Under the pieces are notes generated by a model. The model had not been told where the DNA came from, ran no database searches, and saw nothing but the letters and a program-made list of their open reading frames with translations. From contig JAQOTA010000054.1 in assembly GCA_029532415.1 (NCBI GenBank), forward strand, positions 1,054,001-1,118,000: DNA of 64,000 bases. Direction: 5' to 3'. This stretch comes from Marasmius tenuissimus. Taxonomy: Eukaryota > Basidiomycota > Agaricomycetes > Agaricales > Marasmiaceae. This document shows, in pieces, positions 10,223 through 22,543 of this stretch. The stretch's first letter is position 1. Every line of letters begins with the position of its first letter. Made by a program: the position numbers and the translations under genes.

Positions 10223-12789
10223 AATTAAAGCTTCGAAACTGTAACTTCTCATGACATTTGTTAATCACTGAGCAGATCGATACACTTTGCTCGGACTCGG
10301 ACCCAGCTTGGACCTTCCCCAGGTCAAGTCTCAGCGTCTCTTTTCTCACGCGCAATCTCTCTCCACATAACCACCACCACGACGTTCATAGCACTCACCT
10401 GACCGCCTCAACATCGATGAAATGAACGACGAGGGATCGAGGGCAGTCAATATCAATCGACTCACAACGATATTCGGGTCCACAGATTGCCTCAAGAAAG
10501 ACGGTATACCAAGACCGTGAAGCTGATCCATGGCGAGCGCTACAATTCTGCTCCGTCTCCAGCACGGGGCGCTGGAGACTGTAGTCTTTATCTATTCTCT
10601 GCTGCTCCTACTGCTGAACTTCACGATGGAAACAAACTCTAGAGAAAAAGGCAGTCCGGGCCACACAGAGCGGAGTTATCCTCATGACTATTGGCGACTC
10701 GGAGGGCTACCTCAAGAACAACGGCGTACCAAGACTGTGTTGAAGCTGCACGCATTCCGACGTCTCCCGTCCCGAACAGAACATAGGGGGCCTTTGTCGG
10801 AGTCCAAATTCACTATCTCCGCCGAATGTGAACGTCAAACTCCTACTTGGGGGCTGCACTGTCGAGGCGAAAAACAACGGAAATCTGACTTGGAGGGTAA
10901 CAGATCTTCGCTAGCTGGAATGATTCGTCTTGGAACAGACTCCTCCCGTGTAAACTCTGTTCTCCCTTCCCGTTCTCACTCGCGCTCACCACCGACTCGG
11001 AATAGCAACCTTTCACGTCATCAGTGGGTTCCGGCTCTGTCTTTTTTTCCGTGTGTCCTTCCACAACAAGACTTCTCCACAGTCTTTCATTGGCTTGACC
11101 CAACACCCGTGCTGCCATTTAACTCCGGGAAAAGTAGATCAACGTGCTTTTTTACGGGATTGAATTCACAGCGACGCATGGAACAGGAACCAGACGAAGC
11201 TGCAGTATAGTCATCGTATGTGTCTACAAGACGCGAAGCCAACGGTGCGAGCGCGGGGTCCTTCCATGGTCACTTGATTCTTGCGAATAGGCTGTATGTA
11301 GTCTTGAAATTTCCTGAGAAGAATTGCCAGGGCTTCCCGTATCAGCTTCGAGCCACGGAATTCCTCATCCAGGTCTCGATATAACTTACTGAGATACCTC
11401 GTTTCTCTCTGTTCGGGAAGCGGGTGCCAATTTCGCTCTCTATCTTGGACCGTCAAATTGAACCTTGGGATTAGCTTTTGATGGTTCGCCAGCTGCTGTG
11501 AGGTAAGAGATCTAATTGTACTCCACATCATACCTGCAACTTTGCATAACCACCAGCCGACATCAGGGGATCCCGTCGATGGGACAAGTGACTCGATACG
11601 GTTGTTATTGATAGAAGCCATCGCTAGTCAACAACACCGCCGAACTTCCAGCCTCATTCGCGCGCTACCAGGCACAGCCTGGTGTTACCGTGAAGCTACC
11701 TGTTGGTCGGCAGTACCATAACTTCTGAAGACTTGGTGGGTTGTGTCCGACTGAGCAGACGATGATCACCGCTGTATCAAAGCTGAGTACTAACCTTTTA
11801 GGTTTTGGCTAACCTACTAGAACAAGATCCGGAAGGTGGCTTATTGCCTCCTTCCGACCGCCCCACTCAGCAACCGTGGTTTTATGACTCTATCGGAAAT
11901 GCACCCGTCTTTATCTATTTCGACGAAGAACACAAAGTCCTATGACAATTCCACTGACTAGCTATATAGGAACACGACCACCCGACGTATACGGTTGTCA
12001 GAACCCGCCAGCTTGGTCCGAGTGTGTACCGTCCAGTCTCGACTCACGATTCATCGTTCAAACTTGTGTTGAAAAATTGGACACTGGCGTAACCGTTGCT
12101 GCAAGCAGATCGCCCCATTTATGGCTCCTTCAAGCAGGAAGCTCCCGGTCACACGCTACATCCGGATTTTGGAGCGCTCGAAGGATCAGATCGATCAAGG
12201 CCTCCAGAGGTAAGAGGTAAATCTGCGGTATTCCTGTTTAGAAACCGCAGGGTTTTGTAGGGGCCTGTGCGACCGCCAGTTGGTCGCACACTACGGCACA
12301 AAACGGCTATGTCGTTTCGATAGACACCTCTCAGTATCTTCTAATGAGCCATTGGTGTTCACCGGCACCTGTAGGTCGTCTTCTATGTGTAGATGGTCGG
12401 CTTGGCGGCCCCATGGTTTAAGCTCGCCTTTTCTCTTTTTCTCACTACAGCTCAGTGGGTCGTTTGAGTCCCTAAGCGGACGGGCGCCGTTGACTAAGTG
12501 TCGACCGTGTTCGCTCGAAGGGTGACAAGGTTTCAAACTCCCGAATCTCGATGTGTTCTTCTATAACAAGTCATAACACTCTGCCATTGGGGGTTTCTAA
12601 CGTGGTGTCACAGTATTACCGGACTTCCCTCTCAGCTCTGAGCTGTGAATTTACGCAACAGTGGACCCTGATAGGTACAATTCCCGTGATGAAGAACGTG
12701 GGAACAAGTCATGATAGTTGCACAAATAGCATTCCCATTTGTGCTCAAAATACCAGGTCACTGCCCAACGGTGTTTGGACGACAATTTC
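10223..12789. other. Gene-poor region: duplicated 3' flank, then unrecognised sequence
   Basis: From 10223 to about 10850 the sequence is the inverted duplicate of 2.6-3.3 kb, with two copies of the CCTCAAG/ACCAAGAC module (about 10490-10600 and 10705-10830). From 10.85 to 12.79 kb I recognise no gene; open frames are short and have no familiar motif or coherent splice pattern. A small inverted repeat (CTGCGGT/ACCGCAG) sits near 12225-12252. Confidence 0.5.
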
Positions 12790-15097
12790 ATGTTCGACTC
12801 GGCAATATCACCAAGGTTTAGGGGAGGAAACTTCAGTGTCGTTCATGGGAATCAAATCAACAACCACTATCTGAACTTGCAGTCGAGTGAGCGTGGTCTC
12901 GTTCGATTCCGACCAGGAGAAGAATGGGAGGAAATGCTGTATCGCGAGGTGCGTTGGCCCATATACTGGGGCTTTGGCTTGCAGCTGACGCGCCGGGACG
13001 ACAGTATGACCGAATCCCTTTAGGAAGGATCAAACTCCTCAAAACGCTCTGTCACGAACCAGTAGCAGTGGATTCAAAGAGAAGGCGCATAATGCCGAAT
13101 TCGGGGGAAAAGGGTCGTCCCAGGGCAGAACGGGTTGTTGAGATCGCATCGATTGTCTATGATGGTAGAGACGAGTCCCTTCCATTGCTGGCCGTCAGAT
13201 ACACCGGTCGGGAGGCAAAAGAGGTGGGCTTCAAGCGGCCCGTTCAAATTCTTAGTTATGCTGCTAACAATTCCATCTCAGCTTTTCAAGCGGGACTGCA
13301 TTCATTTTTCTCGACAACGGTAGGTTAACCACTTCAAAAGCTGGCATAGACGCTTCTCATTTACCACTGGATTAGAGCTACAAATACGCCGCAGGTCCGA
13401 GCTTTCAACGACTCCCATATTCCCATTATCATATTCAACGAAGGTGAGCCAGCATTTAACCTGAGATGGATTTGACACAATCAACACATCTCGATGGTCT
13501 CTAGAACTCGTTCCGCTTCGGCACTTTCTAGAACGCAACCTGTATTCTGCTCAGGTTCTTATTTACCTTCGCCTGCGAACGGTGTGGGTGCGTTCATCAT
13601 TAGTCACTGCAACACCGTGCTATGGAGTTGAAACTTGAGATTGTCATATATCCAGGGCGCCCTCCTCGATGGCTCCTCTGATGAGCTGCGAGCCTGGATA
13701 CTTTCGACTTCAGAAGGATGGGACTTAAACCACCTCTTGTGGTTACGCCCGCAAACAGGAGTTCTATGCATTGGGCCGCCTGGACCTCGCCACGAAGACA
13801 AGCCCAACCGGCGTCTATTCGTCTGGCTTAACCGACCAGACTTGGAAGATCCAAGACAGCACAGGCACGATCACCTCAACCTTCCTTCTCTACCACTCAG
13901 CATGTGCAATAGTCCCATCTTCCTCGACTACATGATGCACAATGTCCCTGAATGGTTGGCCGTGCTGACCATGTCCTCCTTTATCGCACACCGCAAAAGT
14001 GGACCAGCCCATCGTGGAGTACATTGTTGGAAACAGAATCTCATGACCGGAGAGTGGACCGATCCGGATTACTTTTCAAGACATGTCTTGAAGATTCCGT
14101 TCCACCGGTGGAGTTACAATCACTGCATGTGCCCGCATTTACCTACATCAATTTACTACAAAACCACGGAGAAAGGGGGGATGCGGTATGTTGCTTTGAT
14201 ATCAGATGTGTTTTCCCTTCCCACGTTGACAGCTCCCAATTTAGTGTTCTATTCACACAATCGACCCAGTTTCCAGGATTCTTCTTTTCCCGGCAGGACG
14301 CGAGAAGTACGTATCGTACTCGCGAGGAGGAGTGGTTAACGCAAGCCGGGTCGATCTTCGACCGTTTGAGCGTTCCTCGAAGGGAGTGGCCATTCTATGG
14401 TCCGTATCTCTTCCACTTTTGCATTGTCATTTCGAGATAGATTATTGACCCACTCAATAGCTATCATCACGGGGCTCACGTTACAACTCACTTCCGAGGG
14501 CAAAAACCCGTTTAGCATAGAAGACGACGATGGATGGAACGCGATTCATGGTTCACCGTGCTATTTATTTGTCCCGCCACCCCCTCAGCTACCCAACAGC
14601 GCCCCCGACATCGAGGCTTGGCTTCGCGGAGAGCACCTCTACTACTATTCCTTTGACCCTGAAGGAGGGTCGGCCATCACTGAAGAAGAGCGTACCTCAC
14701 TTGGACTACCTTCATTCAGTAGTGAGGCTCGCGTAAATTATGCCTATTGGGATACCGACGTGTATAACTTTATGGAGCAATGGCAGGAAGCCAAGGGGTT
14801 TGATTATACTACGACAGACTACGCAGAGTCGTTAGGTATTCCAGCTCTCGAGGTAATTCCTCAAGATGAGTGTCGCCTCGAGGATCTGATGGGGTTTCGT
14901 TGTGAAGGTGAAGGTATGGCTTTCTCCTTCGCTCTATATTCGTCATCATTGAAGGTACTGAAGCTGTACTTGAAGATGCAACTTTGGAGAAGCTTGAGGA
15001 CAGCCCGATGGAAGTAGACTCTGAGTTTCCGGACACGCGTACCGACGATTGCATTTCATCGTCGTCAGACGTAAACATGGATGTGGGTGTGTTGTAG
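12790..15097 (+). pseudogene. Uncharacterised mushroom protein, paralogue C (frameshifted)
   Basis: Same exon layout as copy B. The likely start is at 12790, giving RFRGGNFSVVHGNQINN. Exon 2 starts at 13005 (YDRIPLGRIKLL), later ones encode RAFNDSHIPIIIFNE, LVPLRHFLERNLYSAQ, DELRAWILSTSE and GPPGPRHE, and the last exon ends SSSSDVNMDVGVL with stop 15095-15097. Compared with A and B, one extra base near 14414 (CTTCCACTTTTGC against CTTCCCTTTTGC in A) shifts the frame. The reading frame then ends at the TAG at 14438-14440, while the family sequence resumes in another frame up to 15097. No GT-AG intron that restores the phase was found. It may be a recent pseudogene, a sequencing error, or a gene with a shortened product. 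Confidence 0.72.
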
Positions 15098-15400
15098 CAC
15101 TGTGGCTGGACAGTTGAACGGAACGTTACTGGTTATGTTACGTGTAACTTCGTGATTTTACCAGGATTGTGTTGGGAGTTTCCCTTCAGGCGGACCACTT
15201 ATAGCTACGGTCACTGTTGGAAACAAGAACTGGGTGGCTTCAGCATGACCGTCGAGTAAAGAGACAGGAATCGTGGTACCGGAATTTTTAATTTTGGTTC
15301 ACCTGTCTAGCAGAAGGTATAGACCCGACTATGTACATGATCAGGCTAATTCACTTCGAGAGAGCGGCGGAACCATATTAGGGAATGAACGAAGTGACAT
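15098..15400. other. Intergenic, nothing recognised
   Basis: Convergent 3' flanks of paralogue C and the tannase-family gene. No gene, repeat or RNA recognised. Confidence 0.5.
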
Positions 15401-17110
15401 TCAGGCAGTCTCGCATCGCCAGCTCCCAAGCTGCGATGGGTCTCCAACACCATTGTAGGTATTCCTGAACGGATACCGGCAATGCTTTCTCCTCAGCGCC
15501 TCTCCTTTCTCCCTGTCATCTGCGAAGTACTTGACACCCTCGATAGTCTCGGGTCCCTCCCCCCTCTCGACCCACTTGACCAGAGCCACCAGCACATTCT
15601 TATCCGCATCCACAGACGGCGCCGAACTCCCAGTCGCCCCGATCTCCCATGCTCCGGGACCTCCGAAACAATGTTCCATCCCCGAGATCCTGAATAGTCG
15701 GAAGTACTCATCCAGGTCTTTAGGGTCACCACCCGAAACCTCCTGCACCTGCTCATGATAGCGCTCGACAATCCTCGGCGTCGTCAACCCATCCGCCTGT
15801 CCATGATACACCAAAACCTTCCCTCCCCTCTTCCTAAACGCACGCACATCCCCCTTGAATGTCGCTATGTTGAACGGGTTCAAGCGAATTGCGTATTCGT
15901 AGTCCTCAATCGTGAGCATCTTGGGATCGAAGGAACTATTATACACAGCGTATTTGAACCACTCTGCTGCGAGTATCGAAGGCTCGCCAGAGAGAGCTTG
16001 GAGCAGATATGGATTCGTCTCTCCACCAGGCAGAGGAGCCAGGTATATTTCTCGTCCATCCAGACCGAGGAACGGGGCATACACTTTGCGAACCGTTTCA
16101 ACTTGTGTGGTGGTCAGGCAGGTCCCTTTATTGACAGTAGTATTTCCGGAGCATAGAAGCGCGGAGGGGTCGAATATACATCTATGGGGATCTTCAATGA
16201 TGCCGTCTATCGCCCCGTCGATCCCGTCGCATTGTGAGATAACCTCTTCGTGAATGAGGCCAGACCAGGTCTCAGTGGGGATGAACGAAGGTGAACTGGA
16301 GTTCCCGGTGATTTCAGAGTAGAGATGGCCGACCCAAGCGACGAGGGCGTTAAAATCGAGAGCGGGGGCTCCTGTGTGAACGATTAAAGCTATGAAGTAG
16401 GAAAAATCAGGCTAGACGTACCTGCGAGAACGCCATCAAAGTCTTCTGGGAAATCCTCCACGCTTTTGATACCCTGCCGACCGCCTGTTGAGCAGCCGGA
16501 ATAATACGATTTCGTATGCTTTTGACCATAGAATGCTTTGGTGAGCTCTTTTCCAATTACAACACCCATATGGACCCTGACTCAGAGAAAGGCATTCAAG
16601 GCGAGAACAGCAGACTTGAGACCATTGAACTCACGAGCGATATGCAAAGTCTGCCAGAACCTGCGGGCTATTTTCGAAAGCAGCCCCACTTGTACCATTA
16701 TGACCGTTGTTAGCTGATACAGCCGCGAATCCTAACGAGCTTGTGTACGCCAGGTCTTCGTATTCAATGCATCCTCCCAGGGCACTGTTACCCAAGCTGA
16801 GGAATCTGCCAGTCCAGTTACGCGGGAGCCACGCCTCCATGTTAATGGAGGAGCTCTCACTGGTCTCGACTAGCATCGTGATACGACACATGTCGGCGAC
16901 GATTGGCTGAGGTGCAGCGGCACATGAAGCATCTGTATCCGGGAATTGGAGAGTGGAGCCCGCTGGAACGAGAGAAGCATCGAAGAGGGTGGTCTTGTTG
17001 GAGAATTGGGTGTTGGAAAGGCTCGAGAGAGTGCATGCGGCCTCGAAATTGAACGAGGTAGCAAGCTGGAGAACGCTCAAGAGAGAAGAGGGAGCGAAGA
17101 ATGGCAACAT
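15401..17110 (-). CDS. Secreted tannase/feruloyl esterase family enzyme, copy 1
   Basis: Exons 17110-16635, 16576-16422 and 16371-15401 give 533 aa in frame. An N-terminal signal-peptide-like segment (MLPFFAPSSLLSVLQLATS) precedes a tannase-family alpha/beta hydrolase. The nucleophile motif is GCSTGGRQG (about residue 190). The later Asp is in YHGQADGL and the His in GMEHC, so the family's CS-D-HC pattern is complete. NNGHNGTSGAAF and EDFPEDFDGVLAG are further family blocks. Such enzymes hydrolyse ester bonds of phenolic acids, as in feruloyl-polysaccharides or gallate esters, outside the cell; the exact substrate cannot be told. Length is typical. Two close paralogues lie at 44.5-46.3 and 47.3-49.0 kb. 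Confidence 0.92.
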
Positions 17111-17143
17111 ATCTGTGACTTTATTCTCGACGAACGAAGAGTT

Positions 17144-17149
17144 TATAAA
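17144..17149 (-). promoter_or_regulatory. TATA box of tannase copy 1
   Basis: On minus the sequence reads CTTTATAAAC, 34-39 bases before the ATG. The same spacing is seen for the TATAAG of tannase copy 2. Confidence 0.55.
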
Positions 17150-19080
17150 GCCTGGAGGAGGGTGCTTCGGCGGGCGGTAGCTCGAGTCAAATTTCTATCC
17201 CATCATCCAATCGGAGGCGGAAACGCTCCCAACCTCCTGCGACAACGCAGTATTCTTAAGGAGCTAATGTGCTCCTTCGAGGCGATTATACAGTTATTTT
17301 GTGCTGCCGGCGCTCTGGCTAGCAAGCACCACCAATAGAGAGAGAGAAAAAATATCCACTACGCCCCCGGTGTTGTACGAGGTTGATGAGGATTATATCC
17401 ATCTGAGCTTCCGTGGCGGTTCGATACAGTGGTTGGAAATCCTCAGAAAGTAAGTTGAGAGCTCGCCTACCTCAGTCGGAAAGCCATCCATTCATACGAG
17501 GGCAAAAGCCATTCTGATTCAACTTGGGCGTTGTTTCCCGGGTCCCGTATCATTTGAAGGCGCCAGACTCCGTCGGTGACTCGTGAGGATTGGATCCTTG
17601 ACCGATGGCAGCGGGAAAATCAATGTGGAGCTTTGAGCGTCTTCTGCTAGTGGGATGTGAAGCTGGTAGTTCATTGCATTCAGAGACGGTATGAATACTT
17701 ACATGACCTACGTACGGCGAAATGCCGATGACTCCTCAACTTCAATACCAGACGAAGTTACCCGAGAGCCGCAGTCTTCAAAATTATTGGATCCAGGCGG
17801 ACCCCGACGAAAGCCGGTCATATGCCAGAGATAGTCGTGCAACGTTGAAAATTGGTCAGTGGCAAGACGCCCCACAGTGATGGTACCGAGTAGAGTTCGA
17901 AGAGCAAAGCGTGAAGTTGCCTCAATTCCCACGCACATTCTCTCTTCCCATAACCACCGTCATGGCAGTACACGGCATCAAAAAATCGTACCATATGCTC
18001 GTCGCCTCGAGCTTCGACAAACTGAATCATGAGAGAAATCAACAACGGATCCGAAATGGTCGTTACTAATTGACAACAATCGCGCGCTGGCCCATAGTAG
18101 CTCAACTGACAATTGGCACTAGCGACTCTCGTGATTCTGCGCCTCCGATGAAACAAATCCGACTGGGAGGGGGTGACGGTCGTGGTCGCTGGCCAGGATG
18201 ACTCGACTTGGAACGTAAACTCATCGTTCAGCTCCGCGCACCACTGAGAGCAAAAGCCCTACCATTTTTCTTGGGCCTGAATCCCGAGCATTTTCAACAT
18301 CAGTGACGGTCTTCTCCACAAACTGTCGCACTGGCTTCCAACATCTATGATATGCAGCTATGTCAACCCAAACTCCCGGGCAAGGTTGACCGGCATCTAG
18401 AAGAAGGCATGTGCATGCTGTTTCTGCATAAGTGCAAGGGAATCATAGCGTAATCGAGGCTCATCTACATCACCCCGATGGAAGTGAAACAAACTCAGTC
18501 GTCATCGACACCAACTGTATCGTTGGCCCTGCAGGAAAGGAGATCCCAATTCCCAGACAACCTGGATCGAAGATGACTCGAAACTATTATCATTACTCAG
18601 AGTCGACTTCGCAGGCGGTGTGTCTGTTCAGTGCATCCTCTCCTGTGCGCCTCCGTTACAGCAACATCCATGCCAATGTCAGAAGGGCTACCTTCAGAAT
18701 CGAAGCACTTTCAGCTTTCAATCTCTCCATTGAAATTATGTAACCGGGGTATCGATGGCTAGAGGTTCCCGCTCACGGGTCAAATTTTCAGCATGGACAA
18801 TGGAGGGATCAAGGGTTTGCAATGCGTATACCGAGTATTTGCGGGGTAGGAACGCCGTTGATGTACTTTCCGAGAGGTACACTTCTTGAAGTTCTTTTAT
18901 GCGAGCAAGCCGAAACGGCGATGAAGAGGTGGACCCTGTCATTATTGAGGGGTTCAGGGACATCCGTGCCTGACTAGATCCTGCATTTCTGCACACTGTA
19001 TAAAAGACTCGAGGCCGGTCGGTTTTGTTTCATCGCCAGCATCCTGTCTCTCGTGGTCACGTATCCTTCCTTCTCACACG
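17150..19080. other. Gene-poor region
   Basis: No gene supported. Around 17930-17970 and 18190-18230 there are short matches to the acetyltransferase 3' flank (CATAACCACC..., and GCTGGCCAGGATGACTCGACTTGGAAC against GCTAGCTGGAATGATTCGTCTTGGAAC near 10910). These suggest a diverged copy of the same unrecognised sequence. A 103-codon open frame at 18432-18743 lacks an ATG start and resembles nothing I know. Confidence 0.45.
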
Positions 19081-20320
19081 ATGCGTTACACCGTCTCTGC
19101 TATCGCCGCACTTTCCCTTTCAGCGGGGATCGCCAACGCTCAGGGTACCCGACAGCTTCAGAGCCGTAGTCCTGCGCGTACGTCTCTTCTTTCAACGATC
19201 TGTTGTCTTTCGCGTCTTGGAACTTATATCTTCCGACCATAAGTCTGGGCAGCTGGTAGACAAGGATGTATCGCCGCTTCAGACAACGCGGACGGTGCTC
19301 CTGTTGTCATCCACGACTGCAATAACGAAGATGTTTCGAAGCATTCTTGGAGCGTTAATCCTTGGATTCCTGGACGAATTGCTTTTGATGGTCAACCTGG
19401 TCCGATGAAGATATTTGGTGACAAGGTAAGCAGCGCCCTTCCTTCATCGGAATAGAGCTGTTCGTCTCATTGAAATACTGCTGTCTAGTGTCTCGATGTG
19501 AAAGACGGAATCAACGCCGACGGAGCCAAACTCCAACTATGGACTTGCGAACCTGGAAACACGAACCAACTATGGATATCCGTTAAGGATGAGACTTGGA
19601 ACTGGGCCGGAACGAATAAATGTATTGACCTTACCGATGGGAACATCGCTGATGGGAATCAACTTCAGCTTTGGACGTGTGTGGGTACCCCAGGCTCGAG
19701 TAACCAGAAGTTCGAGAACACGGCGAGAATTCCGAATGATAGGAGTGACAGGCTTGTGTTGAGAGCTGGGGACGCAGATCGTACGTGTTTTTCTTTCTGT
19801 TGAACTTGCACAGGCTCAGGCCCCACCTTCGCCTCACTCAGCCAACATCGACGTCTGCCTAACCGCCACCTCTAACACTGACGGTGCTCGCCTCGCTCTC
19901 GGGAACTGTAACAGCGGAAACGGGAAAACTCCAGCATTCCCCGACGGAGATGAATTTTGGACTTACGCGAGGGAACCTCTCAGCGGTCCTATCAAGTCCT
20001 TTGATGGTGCCAAATGCCTTGACATTCCCAATGGTGACGCCACAAATGGGAACAAGGTACAGGTTTGGAGTTGTGTTGAGGGGAGCAGGAACCAGCAGTT
20101 CAGAATCGAGAGTCCGTGGCCGTGGGCGATCACTTGGGTTGGTGAGGGATCGGGGAACAATAAGTGTCTGCAGACGCCGAACGGGAACTTTACTGAAGGA
20201 AATGAGGTGTGTCATTCGTGTTCGAGTCGTTCGTGGTTTTAGAGCTGATGGACCGTCTTCTCCTTGTAGATTGAGATTTGGGATTGCGACAGTAGTCAAG
20301 TTAGCCAGCATTGGTTCTAG
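19081..20320 (+). CDS. Secreted ricin-B-type lectin, two beta-trefoils (lectin D)
   Basis: ATG at 19081 with signal peptide MRYTVSAIAALSLSAGIANA. Six repeats follow in order, each of the CLD...GxxLQxWxC...NQxW kind: CIAASDNADGAP, CLDVKDGINADGAKLQLWTC with NQLWIS, KCIDLTDGNIADGNQLQLW, CLTATSNTDGARLAL, KCLDIPNGDATNGNKVQVW with NQQF, and a last exon IEIWDCDSSQVSQHWF ending at 20320. This predicts two carbohydrate-binding trefoils without a toxin A-chain. One oddity: the expected first donor (at GC|GTACGT) is out of phase with exon 2 relative to the other lectins. A phase-correct donor exists earlier (CAGG|GTACCC). Either that site is used or exon 1 carries a small deletion. Confidence 0.82.
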
Positions 20321-21064
20321 AGCCTGTGCTTGCAAAATTTCGAAATTTCAAGCCACTGGCCGGTGTTTGCTGGGGACGATATAGATTTGTTATGGACCTG
20401 ATTTGAATGATTATTTTACGAGTTACTTGGAAGTCTTGGTGAATGTATAATTCGGAGCTGAGAGCTAACGAATCGGTAGCAAGCCTGCTGTCGTCGGGAG
20501 AACGGTCGGGTCGATGATTTTGGCCATGTCATCCGAGCCGCGCCAGAACTCTCTCACCAGAACCCTCACCACGTTTTTGTCCAACTTCAAAGTTCGAATC
20601 CATTCTCTTTCATCATGGGAATCTTGAGAGGCTGGGCCGTGTGAAAATTCACTGGTCACCTTTCTGTATCTGATACCCACAACTACTCATCACCGCATCA
20701 ACAAAATCGTCTCATTTCTCTCGGAAACTCCTCCAAAAGACTCTAAAATCTCCAGAAAACCTCCAAGGCTGGGGCCGTGTCGCTACAGTACCTTAAGATG
20801 GACGGTGGGTTCCTGTGCTCACGTTTAACGTGTGCTTTTCCTTTTTTTGTTCTCAAAACAGTGATCTTACTCGTGGATTCCTGTGTTAGTGCTCAGTTTT
20901 CTGCTCTAATCATTCGACAGCTTAGTACCCCAACCTTGGTTTGCAACACGAGTCACGATGAAACAAGCATAGCAAGGCACTGCATGAGTCAATCAAACTA
21001 TACGGTCAACCCCATATAAAGGTGCGCAAGATACACTATTCCCCATCAATCATCATCCCTAAAC
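20321..21064. other. Intergenic, nothing recognised
   Basis: No gene or repeat identified; the last part is the promoter of the intronless gene at 21065. Confidence 0.5.
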
Positions 21065-22102
21065 ATGCCCAAGAAGAAGACTAGCAAAGCGAAGCAACCG
21101 TCCTCCATTTCTACGACCTTCCATAACCCAGTCACAACTCTCCTCTCCCAAATCACCTCCAACCCTTCGACCCTCGACACAGGCTTGACCCCCGAATTCC
21201 TCCTCAACACTTCGTTCCGACACAAATCTCTCGCTCAACTCCTCCACGAAGAGATCTACGAGTCCACAACGAGAAACGTCACTCCCGAATTACAATGGGG
21301 CGGCGACCCAACGCGTCCTAAAGAGTACTACAAAAAGTGCTTCTACGCTGCCTTGCTCGTCGGACGAGCATTCACCAAATCCCTCGCTCTCGCAGATCAA
21401 GGTGGATCCTCCGACGTCCAAGAACTCCAAGACCCAACTGTCCACACCCTATCTCCCGAAGAACAAAAACAAGCACGTAGCATGGCCGCATTCACCTCGT
21501 TCCTAGCCCAAGCAGAGGAAGACACTCCATCGTCCTCATCACAACCACCAACACCCGCGCTCTCTCCAGAAGACCAAAAACGCGCTCGAACTCTCGCAGA
21601 ATCAATCTGGAGAATCTGCATAACCGACACCATCAACAAAGCCCTCTTCTCAGGTCTCCACGGCGTCGAACCTGGTTGCCTCGTCGTCCTCGGAATTATC
21701 CTCCTCGCGTCTTCACACTCCATGTCCACACACCCAGTGCTCTGTACGTCCAAAGGCAAAGGCGATACGGGTTGGGGCGGGTGGTTTCATGAACCCGATA
21801 CCGTGTGGTGTTGGAAGGACGTCAAGGTTGCGGTGAGGGAGACGAAGAATTTGCCGAGAGATAATTTTCGAGTTGGGAAGGTGAAAGAGAGGTTGGATCG
21901 GTATTATGAGGAGTTAGTAAAGAGACGGGAGAGTGGGAAGACTGGGAATTCGGAGACGTTCGATGAGTCGAGTACTGCCTATATCCCGATGGAGGCGTTG
22001 GTGGTTATGGATATCGCACGGGAGCATGTGTTGAATGGAGGAGAAGATCTGAGCAGCCAGGTTATTGTTGAAAGAGTGTACGATACGTTGATGGAGGCGT
22101 AG
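21065..22102 (+). CDS. Intronless orphan protein, 345 aa
   Basis: Single open frame from ATG 21065 to TAG 22100-22102, remarkable in a window where most genes have many introns. It starts with a basic patch (MPKKKTSKAKQ). In the middle are two similar segments, TLSPEEQKQARSMA and ALSPEDQKRARTLAE, separated by a Ser/Pro-rich linker, which points to an internal duplication. A hydrophobic stretch GCLVVLGIILLASSH (about residues 206-220) could be a membrane or buried helix. The C-terminal part is charged. I recognise no family. Codon use and length support a real gene. No paralogue in the window. Confidence 0.7.
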   Translation: MPKKKTSKAKQPSSISTTFHNPVTTLLSQITSNPSTLDTGLTPEFLLNTSFRHKSLAQLLHEEIYESTTRNVTPELQWGGDPTRPKEYYKKCFYAALLVGRAFTKSLALADQGGSSDVQELQDPTVHTLSPEEQKQARSMAAFTSFLAQAEEDTPSSSSQPPTPALSPEDQKRARTLAESIWRICITDTINKALFSGLHGVEPGCLVVLGIILLASSHSMSTHPVLCTSKGKGDTGWGGWFHEPDTVWCWKDVKVAVRETKNLPRDNFRVGKVKERLDRYYEELVKRRESGKTGNSETFDESSTAYIPMEALVVMDIAREHVLNGGEDLSSQVIVERVYDTLMEA

Positions 22103-22543
22103 CACGCCTTGGAAAAACCAACAAGACTTTTTCCCCAACGACATAGTCGGATTATCATGTCTGCTTATCGAGTCGGAAGAACCTTGTACTCAATATCGAC
22201 CTGACCACCCCATCCGTTGTCTCGACTCTCTAGAACCCCTGTCCTCAATGCTCATTGCTATAGATGTAGATGTTGAGCCTGCTACGAGCTTGTCTATCCA
22301 TATGGCCTCAGTATCCACTGTCGCAAGTCAAAACAAACCTAAAATTCATATGGAGGACAATGGCCCTGTCAGATAGTAATGTTGACATGACTAACAAGAG
22401 TGCGTCTCATTCCTGGGGTTATCACCAAAACCACTGCTCAATACGATAAATTAAGTATAAATGAATGACAATAGCAGAATGCAGAAAGCGCGTGCCATGG
22501 TGGCGAGTGGTCGATTATAATACCTATCGTCGATCTGTAACTC
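22103..22543. other. Intergenic, nothing recognised
   Basis: Convergent 3' flanks; no gene or repeat recognised. Confidence 0.5.

Noticed and set aside
10530..11210. A 226-codon open frame on plus
   Set aside because: Overlaps the duplicated CCTCAAG modules, which are broken in the sister arm; not conserved as a frame.
14400..14440. A 41-nt intron in paralogue C that would remove the frameshift
   Set aside because: GT and AG are present, but joining them gives the wrong phase, and the same stretch is coding in A and B.
18432..18743. A 103-codon open frame on plus
   Set aside because: No ATG start, no recognised motif and no supporting exon structure.
19859..20335. Long open frames antisense to the lectin genes (also at 59802-60140 and 62237-62626 minus)
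   Set aside because: They mirror the repeated codon pattern of the lectins, lack splice logic and recur in every copy; they are shadows.
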